From Haliclystus octoradiatus (lineage: Eukaryota > Cnidaria > Staurozoa > Stauromedusae > Haliclystidae): a DNA stretch of 64,000 nucleotides. Location: NCBI GenBank assembly GCA_916610825.1, contig OU744454.1, positions 12,403,178 through 12,467,177 on the forward strand, written 5' to 3'. Shown one piece after another: positions 11,301 through 23,300 of this stretch (the stretch's first letter is position 1; each line of letters starts with the position of its first letter). Position numbers and translations under genes: made by a program. The notes beneath the pieces were generated by a model. That model worked only from the letters and a program-made list of their open reading frames with translations, had not been told where the DNA came from and searched no databases.

Positions 11301-14300
11301 CCAACCTGAATCCAATTTCGTGGGAGATCTCGACAGGGCAATAGACACAAGGGAGATTATCTCTGCCAGGAAACTCTTAAAAAAAAATGGGATGGGATGG
11401 TAGGGATGGGATATTGGCAGAAATGGTCCATGCAACGGCAGATAAATTTATCGATGTCTACAAAAACCTATTCAATCAAATTTTTCAATCTGGCTACTTT
11501 CCAAATTCTTGGAAAGAGTCTTTTATTTTACCCCTTTTTAAATCTGGGACAAGCTCAACTCAAATAATTACAGAGAAATAAGCCTCACTAGTATTCTTGG
11601 TAAATTGTTCTGTCTTATCCTCAATGAGAGGCTCAGGCATTTCCTTGACGAAAATGATATAATTCATGAAGCACAGGGTGGTTTTCAAAAAAATAAACGA
11701 ACGGCAGATCATTTGTTTTGCCTTAAAACCCTTATTTCAAAGTACACAAAAAATAATAAAAAGCCTTTTACCTGTTTCATTGATTTGAAAAAGGCGTTCG
11801 ACACTGTTTGGCATCCTGGCCTTTTATTGAAGCTGAAGCAATTAAACATCGATGGAATTTTTTATAAATAATTGACAACTTATATGTTCATAACAAAGCA
11901 CATATCATTTACAACAATCTCTTGACTACGTCGATCTCACCCAGTGTTGGCGTTCGCCAAGGGTGTATCCTTAGTCCTAATCTTTTTAATATTTATATCA
12001 ATGATTTTGCAAAATCTTTAACATGTCAATCAACACATCCAGTTTTTCTTGCTGATAAGTCATTGAATTGTTTAATGTTTGCCGACGATATAGTCTGATT
12101 TTCTCAAACCAAAGAGGGTCTCCAAAAATGCATGGAGAAAGCAAATCTTTACGCCGAGCAATAGAAGCTCAAAATTAATTATGAAAAGTCAAAATGTATG
12201 ATCTTCTCAAAAAAATCTGTTGATGAGCAACATTTCTTTTCCATTAATAATACCCCCATCGAAATGGTCGAAAATTACAAATATCTAGGTTTTTCGTTTC
12301 ATTGCTCCTCAAAACAATGTTTTGGTATTAAGCAACTTTGCACAAAAGCCGAAAAAGCATGGGCAATAACACAGCGCTCTATATGGGGCGGTCGTCAACC
12401 AGCTATGTCGCAATTCACAAAACAATGTTTACTACCATGATAAAACCCATACGTCTCTATGCTAGTGATGTTTGGGGTGATTCTGTTACTCACATTGAAA
12501 ATAACCAAATAGAAACTGTACAGCGAGATATACTAAATGCTAAATGCTAAATGCTAAAATACTAAATGTTAGAAAGAATTCCAGTAAGATAGCTGTTAGA
12601 GCGGAATTGGGGATCATCCCTCTACAGATTGACGTTAAAATTAATATGATCAAATTCCTTGTTAGAATGATTAACTCCAAAAAAAGTAGTTTACTGTACA
12701 AGGCATTTGGTGAACAAATCGTCAACAGTTCATCAACTTCATGGCTGGGTAAAGTTACACATCATTTGTCCGACGTAGTGCCTATAATGGGGCCACTTTA
12801 CATTGCGCATGTCTTGAAAAATAACGCGTGCGATTGCTCTAAGTCTCTCACATGTTGGTAATACAAAATGGCGTCATCTGTTATTGTTATGAACAAGAAG
12901 GTGGAAATATTTGTTTTAAATTTATATGCATGCTTAGATTATTTGAAAGAGTTAGGAAAGTATCGCAATTCAAAAGAAATAAATCATTTAACATAATTAT
13001 ACACTCGTGTTGGGTTTATTCCGAGTGGTTACATATTATTGACTGTTTACTATAAAAGCGTAGGTCATTGTGGCGTTGTTAAAGAAATGGTCAATTATCC
13101 AGCTTATTTTTCGTTCTAGGTTTGATATGTCAGCTTGAAAACTTTGATATACAGTTATAAAATATTCAAATGTTTTATTATTCGACATAAACATTGTCCA
13201 TAGCATGCTATACAGAATTTAAGTTAAACTATTTACAAAAGCATGGACGGGTAGATTTTATGTAAAATATCAAAGCGGCTTATTATTAAAATATTTCATA
13301 TTGAGTCTCTATACTGAAAAGTATAAATTCTGTAAATTTATTATGATCTTTAACATGGAAAAGGTAATCTCAAAAACAACAACAAACAACACCGAGTGTG
13401 AATATCATTTCTTGCATCGCGGAGATGTGTGAATTGCCGTGACGACATGGCTAAAACAATGGCGAGTACGAAGGATAATGCCAGTTCACTGTAGGAAAAT
13501 GCCTCGGAGGGGAATTTTACTCACATTTAGATCTAAAAATAAATAAAAACTGGCCAATCATAGATTTCCCTACCAGGAACTAACTGGGTTGATGACTTCC
13601 TTTCACTATACTCAACGTTATCTTGATATTTTGCTCGCGATTCAACACGCGATATTTTACTTGGCCATACAAACCCTTGTTGATGAGTTTAAAAATTGAC
13701 GATGTTTGACAAGCTTGGAGGGGAATTTCTTAGAAGGTAACTAAAATCTAACACCATTTCTATGTTTCGTTTCATGTCAAGATAATAGAATTGGCTGGGT
13801 TGTGATGATTGATAATGCTTATTTATTATAAATAGTCTATTTTGCTTCAAAATGTTAGTATTTTTGCGTGATTTGTGTGATTTTGACGCGCCCGCAAATA
13901 CGCGATGGCTCGATTATTGGCACTACGAAATAGGAATCAATTTACAACTTTTGATCTCTAAAGAAACAAATCAAAAATCTGATCAAATAAAACTAATCAA
14001 CTCTATAAAAGAGCAATTAAATAACGAATACAAAATCAACTTTGAGCAAACTAATCTAAACTCCAATACTCCAGGCTAATCGAACCAATTGAAATTCTAC
14101 AAAACAATCAAACATAAATTTGAATTTGAAAATTATTTGCTACTTCCACACAAAAAGTCTAGGATAGCAATAACTCAGATCAGAATCAGTGCTCAGAAGC
14201 TCGGAGTACAGACCAGACGATATTCTAACATTCCCTACGAGGACCGGCTATGTCCCCATTGCGATAGTGACAGTATCGACGATGAGATACATCTACTCTT

Positions 14301-17300
14301 TAACTGTAATATAAATAGTAACTTGAGGGTAGCGTTTTTTTAATAAAATAGAAAAGTTGCATAACAACTTTCAGGTATTCTCGGATACAGAGAAATTGGA
14401 ACTGCTTTTTTCCCAAACAGAGTTACAAGCAAAGAAACTGTTGGGAAGATTTCTTTACGAATCTTTGCAGAAACGCTATAATAATTTGCAATAGTGAATA
14501 ATAGAATGACACATGTTTTGATAATTTTATAACTATATACTGAATCAATATTATCTTAATATGTTGTTATTTAGGAGCAACAGGGATAAATAGGTTCTTA
14601 TAACAACTATGCTAAATAAAAAAAAAATATATATATATATACGAATATCAAATAACAACATAATAATATTAAATAATACTTACCACACACCTGTATCTAT
14701 GTAAACTGGTATATTGGTATTAAATCAAAACAAACAAACAAACATCATCATCATCAAAGGTACATCCGGTTGTTGTGAATGGCGGCCGTGTTTTATTTTA
14801 CTCACGAAATGTTATATGTTTTGTTATCATGATTGCTGGTTTGTATTCTGTCATCACAATTAGTATTACTCACTGTCATATTTGGTTACTTCTACGGTTC
14901 TATGGTTATATATATTGATTTACATTATTGTCATTGGTTTGCGGTGGAATTATCTCTGTTGTATTGCCTGTTATTATATTGTCTTCCATTTTGATTTGAA
15001 ATCATTGTACTCTCCGTTAAATTTTAAATTAATTGGAAGCACATATTGCTACTGATTGGTTATATTAATCTTCATATTTTCACTTTCGGATTTGGTTGTT
15101 ACACCGTGGTGTTTCTATTCTATATTTTTTTTATATATTATCTCGAAATTATAAACTCACTGGTTTTCCGTTATTTCAAATTTTGGTCCGTTTTAATTTG
15201 TCTGCTGATTGGTTCCTTATATTGCTATTGTTCTAAGCTGTCTGGTTTTTAAGTGGCGGTTTCTTTACGTTTTTAACTTCACATCACATCACAACTCAAA
15301 TTATGTATTATGCCGAAGCCATATCACATTGATTTGAAATTGTCAGTTAAACATTGTACATCGATTTGAACCTTCATGTTACTGTTCCCTAGCTGCTTGT
15401 AGTGTATTTTATGACGCTAATTTTATTCTATTGTTCACTAGTAGTATATTAATACTGCTATTAATTTTATTTGCCTGCAAAAATATGTTTGTCCCTCATC
15501 TTATTACACTATATCTTATCGTATTACAATTATTATGTCGCCGTTCAGTCTACCAAACATCACAGCATCCTATTATAAATGCATCAAACACTGGTTTCAA
15601 TTTTCTGTACATACAAAACAATAATTTTATTTCATATTCTTTAGTTTCTTTCAATAGTAATTTAGTAATTATAAACATCGTTGTAAATACTGTTGTAAAT
15701 ATTCAAATTTCCTTTTTTTAATTTTGCTTCTCGCTGGAGACATTGAAAGTAATCCTGGTCCTGATGGTACTTCTGGATGTGTAGATGGTGGTGAGGTCTA
15801 CACTGACACCAGTGGCTTGAAGATCTGCCATCTCAATTCAGGGCAAGGAGGAGTACTAACTCACTTCGATAGAGTCATTCATTTCATTGCTGAGCGCTGT
15901 CCAGACGTCCTCTGTCTGACAGAGACCTGGCTATCGCCTGAGATACCAGACAACCTCATATCTCTGGATGGCTACAATTCTCCCATCAGGTACGATAACA
16001 GTGGTCAATTTGTTGGTAAACAAGGGGTTTAATTTATGTAAAATTAGGTTATCTATTCAAAATCCCGGTAGCATATAATAATTTTAATTTGATGACCACA
16101 ACAATTGAACTCACAATTCCACACACACGTAACACTTTATTGATAACATGTATTTATAGGCAACCTCAAGCACATACAGATTATTTAGACGAATTTTCAA
16201 ATTTCATTGGTTATTTAGATCATAATAATAAATCTAGCATAATTTTAGGCGATTTCAATATTAACACACTCAACTTAAATTCATCATTAACACGCAAATT
16301 AACATCAATTCTAAATGAAAATAATTTTGATCAACACATTAAATGTCCGACACGTATTACTAATTCATCATCAACTTGTATCGATCTAGCAATTTCAAAA
16401 ATAACAAATGATCAATTTGAAGCAGGCGTCACTTTGGACATATTAGCTGATCATCAAATGAATTATATAATATACAAAACTAATACACGCAAACTTGTAT
16501 ATACTCACAAATTAACATTAACACGTAACTACAAAAACATTAACATAGAAGCACTTACCTCGCCATACAAGTAATGAACTGGGATTTTTTAAATTATTTC
16601 ACTAATGTCAACGATGCTTATGATGCATGGCAGGCTGTCTTAAACTCTATCATCAATGAATTTGCTCCTTTAAAAAAAGTAAGAGTTAAATCCAAGAAAA
16701 GGTTAATTTATTTAGATGATCATGCTAAAATGCTAAAAAACAAACGTGATAATTATCACAAAATATTTATCACGACAAAAGATCCATCTTATTTTGATTT
16801 ATTCAAAAAAACTAGAAACGAATTCACAAATTATTTTAGACAATGTAAAAAAAAATACTACCATAAAAACATAACTAAAAATAAAGATAATCCGAAACAA
16901 ATGTGGAAATTTTTGAAAGAGATATTACCGAATAAGAATAAAAATGTAGATATTAATACCCTTAACATAGATGACAAATTAATTACCGATAAATTAACAA
17001 TAGCCAATCAATTTAATAATTATTTTTTAGAAATAGGAGATAAATTAGCCTCTTCAATTCAATCTTTAAATTGTAATCCAATCACCTCAACAAAAAATTA
17101 TATCAATTCCATATCAAATTTTAATATACTAGCTAATCAATTTAATCTTCAACCAATAACAATTTCAGAAACTGAACAACTAATTTATAGACTTCCCAAC
17201 CAACGCTCTATTGGGATAGATAATATTGAAACTCGTCTACTAAAGTTAACAGCACACAGCATTGCACCAGGCTTAACACAAATATTTAACCATTCTCTCA

Positions 17301-20300
17301 GGGATGGTGTCTTCCCGGATGCATTGAAAACAGCTAAAGTCATCCCCTTGCACAAAGGAGATTCCATAACTGAGAGAACAAACTACAGACCTATATCAGT
17401 ACTTCCTATAATATCAAAGATTCTGGAAAAACTTGTACATATTCAACTTAATTATTATTTAACAACCAATAACTTATTAACCAATTATCAATATGGCTTC
17501 CGTAAAAATCATTCCACCGATGGCAGTATTTTAAAGTTTTCGGAATTTTGCTTCGATAATGTTCTAAATAAAAATCTTGTAGGTGTGGTAAGTATAGATC
17601 TAAAAAAGGCATTTGACACTGTAGATCATCTTATTTTATTAGATAAATTGAAATTATATGGTAGAAATGAAAATGATTTAAATTTTTTTTAATTGTTTAT
17701 ATTTAATAGGTAGAAAACAAATAGTAAATGTAAATAATGTAAACTCTAATTCAGAGGATTAAATATGGAGTCCCCCAAGGGGTCAATCCTTGGGCCTCTA
17801 CATTTCTTATTTATATTAATGACATATGCGCGTCTGTAAATAATTGTAAAATTAACTTATATGCTGATGATACTCTTTTGTACGTAGCTCACAAAAAATT
17901 AAATGACATAGAACAACTTTTACTCTTAGATTTAAACCAAATTCATGCCTGGCTGTGTGCAAATAAACTAACCCTAAATATATTAAAAACTAAATGCATG
18001 GCAATTGGCTCAAAGCCAAATTTAAAAAAGCAAGAAGAAACTGAATTTTCTATCAAAATAGATCACCAGCAAATAGACCGGGTTAATTTAATGCAGTATC
18101 TAGGAGTACTAATTGATACTAATTTAACATTCGATAATCATATTACTGCTCTGAATAAAAAAATTAATAGAAGTTTAGGGGTACTGAAATCTGTAAGACG
18201 CTTCATCCCACAACAATCTGCATTAATTATTTATAACACCATTGTTTTGCCACATTTTGACTACTGCGCTATTGTATGGGGGAATTGTAAGACTGAACAT
18301 CTTGATCGCCTCCAGAGATTGCAGAACAGAGGAATGAGGTCAGTGCTCCGTTGTAACTATCGAACTCGTGTCTCTGATTTGCAAAGTCAGCTTGGCTGGC
18401 TTTCTGTCAGAGACCGAATAACATCAAATCAACTAATGTTCACACACAAAATTAAATTTAACCAATCTCCTCCTTTGCTTTCTTCATTATTTCAACGACC
18501 ACATACCACCAGAACAAGATCCCACTACCACAATGACATTTACATCAGGTCAAGCCATTGCCACTCATTTCAACATGCTGGTGCTCATAAGTGGAACGAT
18601 CTACCGTCTACAATGAAGGAAGTATCAAACAGGCCAACTTTCAAACGTCTCATTGGGAAGCACTTACACGGAATAACATAATTAAGTTAATCAAATCTTT
18701 CTTCAAATGTCTATCCTGTAAAGTATATTGTTGTAAAATTGTATTGTTATTATATGTATATCTATATATTTATAACTCAGTCTTGTGAAAAAAAGCTTTT
18801 AGCTTATTCAAGTTCTGAATAAATGATGATGATGAAGATGATGATGATGATCATCATCGTCAATTATTCAGAAAACCTTTCTTCAAAGGACTGATTTACG
18901 ATTATGCTGCTATGTATGTATCATTTGTGAATGCGCAACTTTGAGCACCTTTGATTTGAGATGTATCTATACTATTTGCGATATTCATTGCTCACTAGTT
19001 GCATTGCATTGCACGTCGGTAGTTTGAGCACTCTGGTATGACCCAGATGATTGTTTTGTGTGATGAATTTTTCCACTGCATTGATCAACTCATCTGGACA
19101 TAGCTATAATAGGGGAAGTCAGTCCCATTTTCACTGAGCAGGACTGATGAAGGATAATGGCCAGAAACAGGTATATACTTGTCTGCTGCTATTTGAGTTA
19201 TATGTATCATTACAATCGCTGATTTTATATAGTTGTGGTTTTCGTTTCGCAAGGAGACACGAACTTGTAGGCCTGTGTGCACTGGTAGCTCAGTGGCAGA
19301 GTGTCCACACTATGTGCGGGAGACCGGGGTTCAATTCCTCGTCGGTGCACACATATTCAAATGCTGCGATGGACTTCGCTTATGAGAAGAAAATTTCTAC
19401 CAGTATATTTTTCACAACTCAAGTGCAGCTATGGCCAATTACTTTGGTCCAAATGAAGTTCAACTCATCTTCTTGGGAAGCAAAAACAAAAAAAAACTTG
19501 TGGGCCTATTCTGATCATTTGTGAAGCGATTTTGACGAAGCATTTTGCCACTTCGTCAAATCAAGATACACAAATGAACATATTAATCGAACCATTTGTG
19601 ATCATGAGCGACAAATTCGAAGGAAATAAGGGGGTACAAACACCGAAGGTAGCTCGAAAACAAAATTGCTCAATTGGCTAGGCAAAATTGCAGATTTTAA
19701 TATCAGTTCAAAAGAAAATAGCAACAATACAGTGTTGATAATCCTTCTAGCTAATACTTTCCTTTTGATTCGCTCTGAAACTTCCACCAACGTGCTAAAC
19801 AATTCTATTCGCCAAGCGTGAATACATCAAACAGCTATCGGGTTCGTTTTCAGACGTAAAACCCTTTGAAAATGGATTCACATTTCATTATATGACTAAC
19901 TTCTAGATTTCTTTTAAAGCGTTTTACGGTTTTCTTGCGTAGTCTCTCTTTCTTCTATCATAGTCGATCATGAGTCAGCGTAGCTATTTCACCAACCACT
20001 TTTTTCACCAACAATTCTCGCCTAACACCCGTCAATATGAAAACGCTTCGTCAACTCTCGCCAACTCATCCTGATTCACGCCATCCCAACTTTGGGGAGA
20101 CAAACGACTTTCATTTTAGCCACCAAGGAAGAAAAAAGATAGTTGATGTATGTTGGCGTATGAGAAACATTGATTTGGCAAGAAGCTTTAGTCTACAATT
20201 TTGGATTAGTTCCGCGAGGCTACCAACATAACAAATTACTCGCAGTGATATAAATTATTCACTGAAGCAAAACTAGTCCTCCCTGGCGTGGAATTGAACC

Positions 20301-23300
20301 CCGGTCTCCCGCGTGACAGGCGGGGATACTTGACCACTATACTACCGAGGACATGTATGGAAAAATAGAAGGGGCTGCCTGCAATTTGATTCTATTATCA
20401 ACAAGCATTGAAACAAAAATGCCATTACAGCAAGATTTGTCTTTGTTTTTCAAGATTTGAAATTGTCACCCAATTTCGAATAGGTAAATTAAACTAAAGT
20501 ACTATGTAATATCAGCATTGGGAAAGAGCTTCTAGCAAAGCTGCTTTGATCCACTCAAGCTTTTCAATATAGTCAGATATATTTGACTGAATTGTTTAGA
20601 CCTATTCAGATTTTTCCAAACAGAAGGCATAAATTTCCATACTGACGAACGACCACCTAATCGATGCTGTTCTACATTTAGAGGCAACAAGAGGAGAAGC
20701 CTCCATCTTGTTGTATTTGGTTTTTGTGAAGCGTAAGAGAGAGTAAACGTTTGTTCGAATCTCTGTACTAATTAACTTGTGAACAATTGATTGCGGCAAT
20801 CTTTACTCATTCTTCTTGTTTTGAGTGCAGTGACATGCTCATCATTCATTTGATCAAAGCCACAGAGCTGATGAAGCAATGAGTTTGAAAATTGTCCAGT
20901 TTTGACAGAGCAGCCTTTCATAGAGGAGTAAACAGGGAGCTCTAATACTCGAGGATTGATCTTACATAACTTTTACATCATTTCAAGCTGACACTTAATG
21001 ACGTCATAGATCATCTGAACTGCCGAATTTCATGAATATGAATGTTGAATGTGATTTTATGTAAGGATTTGTTTGTGAGCTGTTAACCCCGGTTTCCACT
21101 TGACGAAAAATGCAGTGAAAATTTCAAATACGCATGCGTTGTGTGACGTTGCACCCAAGCTTAAACCACGCAGGTTCGCTGCAGCTTTCGCTGAAGCGAA
21201 AAACGTAGTTGGAGCTGGTCCTACCTTTTTGAAATTTGCTGCAGCGAAAATGAGTCAAACCAATGCAAATCGTCTGAAAATGATGTTGTCATGACATCTT
21301 CAAAACACAAGATGGCTGGACGAAATTCGCAGCATGCATTGCTTTGTGTTTTAATTGTCAATCGTGAACCTCCAATCATCAAGGAACGCAAACAAACACA
21401 TAGCCGCTCTAGCTAACCAATTGCATTTCTCATGTGAGTATCCTTCTTTTCAAATTTTCGACCGATCATCATATAGAATTGTTCAAATCTCGAAGAACAC
21501 AGCGGAACGGACGTTAAAAATATTCGCTGTCATAAAGCTTAGTTTCCTTTACGAGCAAATGAAACTCCCTTCTCTTCCCTCATTTCAAATAATTTCTCGA
21601 CAGAGAATCGTTTACGGTATTTTATGCTAATTCAGCTGTTTCTACTATACGTCTTCTGAGCAGGAAAATTTGAATAATTTGCTGTTCTGCAAGCAATATA
21701 ACTTTCAAATTGACTGGTGGTGCCATGATGGATTTTTATTAGACGCGAATTTTTTGCTGCAGCGAATTTTTCGCCAATTGGAAACCGGTCTTTATTCTGG
21801 TTATTCTAGCCTGACTGCGATTCTGACTGATTGCCAACAAGTTTTGTCATTTGACTAAGATGACAGAGAGACTGGTGTTCGATATATTAGAACTGTTCTC
21901 ATGTCTCTGTTCTGCAATTTCTAGAGGCAGTCAATATGCTACTTCTGGAAAATCCCCGTATAGCATAAGCTATTAGACGAGAAATACTCGCAATGATATA
22001 AAGTGTTTGATGAAACAAAAAATAATCCTCCTCGGCGGGGAATTGAACCCCGGTCTCCCGCGTGACAGGCGGGGATACTTGACCACTATACTACCGAGGA
22101 CATATCAAATTCTGTGGAAGAGAGAGAAGCGTACTTCTATCATGCGAAAGATATTTCTATGAATATATATCACGACTAAAGAGCAGCTAAGGCTAATTAC
22201 TTTGGTCTGAAAGAAGTTTAACTCATCTTCCTAACTCTAGAAACTGCTTTTTTAAATTTATACTATCTTTATATTTATATCTATATTTTTTATCTATCTA
22301 ATTTTTTCAATGACAGCGTATAGTTGTTGTTGTTGTTGTTGTTGTTGTTGTTGCTGGTTACTTGCAAAATCTTGACTGGCTAATTTCGTTTCTCATTACT
22401 TATGTTTATTTAAGGATACAAGAGCTGGAATATTTACTATCATCTGAAATATCAACTCATCAAAAGACATCTTGGCAATTAAAGGTAAGTTGAAGTATAA
22501 TTAACTACTACTATTAAATGATAGCAAAATACCTGCAAATGGCACAGAATGTTATCAGAACAGTAAAATATTTCTATAATGGCCACCTCGATCGATACAG
22601 CAATCATCTGTCTATAGTAGTCACTATTGATATGTCTAAGTAGTATTTATATTGAATATACCCTGTAAATAAAGACCACCTGCATGTCATGGTCAATGTA
22701 TCTTCCTCTCATAGTTGGCTATTATTTACAGGTACATATTTTATATTTTGGCTCCATTTTACATGTGATAATGTTAATTCGAGCATATTCAAGAAAATGA
22801 TTGTCAATTCCATAATATAGCATTAAGCTTTTATTAGCAAATTTAGTAATTATAGCATTAGGCCATTGCAATTGTCGCACTTTTCAAGGCGACGGAAAAC
22901 ATGAAGGAAAATTTCGGGATCCATATGGTTGTTCCAATATTTCCTTGACTGGTTTTGCTTTAATAACTTCATTCAATATGCTAATGTTCATTTATAGAGT
23001 GCAAGTATCTTGAACGTTGCTGCTTCCCCTTTATAACTAATATTTCTGTCTTGCTTGTATTCAACTTGAAGTCATTTCATGCCATCCAGGAATCAATCTC
23101 TCCTACACATTGTTCAATACAAAATTTGGCAATCATCATTTCCATTATTGTTGATGCATTAATAATTTATTTTTCGCGCTCTACATAATTACCTGATACC
23201 TACATGATAATCAAATTTCAAACTAGAGTAATACATCTATATGCTTAAAACAAGACACTATTTTTTTCTAAAATACCACATTTTTTGCTTGGAATAAGAA

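Larger units (their letters stand above)
7433..14630 (+). mobile_element. Decayed LINE with long ORF1 and endonuclease-reverse transcriptase ORF2
   Basis: On the plus strand there is an ORF1 region (7433-9545), an apurinic-type endonuclease (9803-10720), reverse transcriptase pieces (10853-12842), a C-terminal zinc-knuckle-like piece (13852-14343) and an A-rich tail near 14617-14628. Several stops and frameshifts break both ORFs, so it is inactive. About 1 kb between 12.87 and 13.85 kb has no LINE similarity that I can see. Either it is a later insertion or the C-terminal piece belongs to a second copy. The 5' end is not marked. The element lies in sense orientation in the host gene's 15.4-kb intron. 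Confidence 0.8.
19100..21400. repeat. Dispersed intermediate repeat (copy R1)
   Basis: Outside the SINE and the tRNA-Asp part, this stretch is homologous to 32.65-33.83 kb, to 47.27-48.26 kb and in part to 58.05-58.35 kb. Shared landmarks are the agtcagtccc...ggccagaaacagg start, gaaggtagctcgaaaacaaa, and cggtttccacttg near the end. In the other three places it lies upstream of a fibrinogen-type gene. Here it sits in the coiled-coil gene intron with no such gene beside it. Confidence 0.7.

Noticed and set aside
16571-16575. TAATG stop-start overlap inside the L2/CR1-type LINE
   Set aside because: It looks like the termination-reinitiation signal of some retroelements, but it falls inside ORF2 between endonuclease and reverse transcriptase, where related proteins are continuous. 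A frameshift mutation is simpler.
19275-19353. Functional tRNA gene at the head of the SINE
   Set aside because: The anticodon stem does not pair properly, and the unit is flanked by a target duplication and followed by a body and an A-rich tail.
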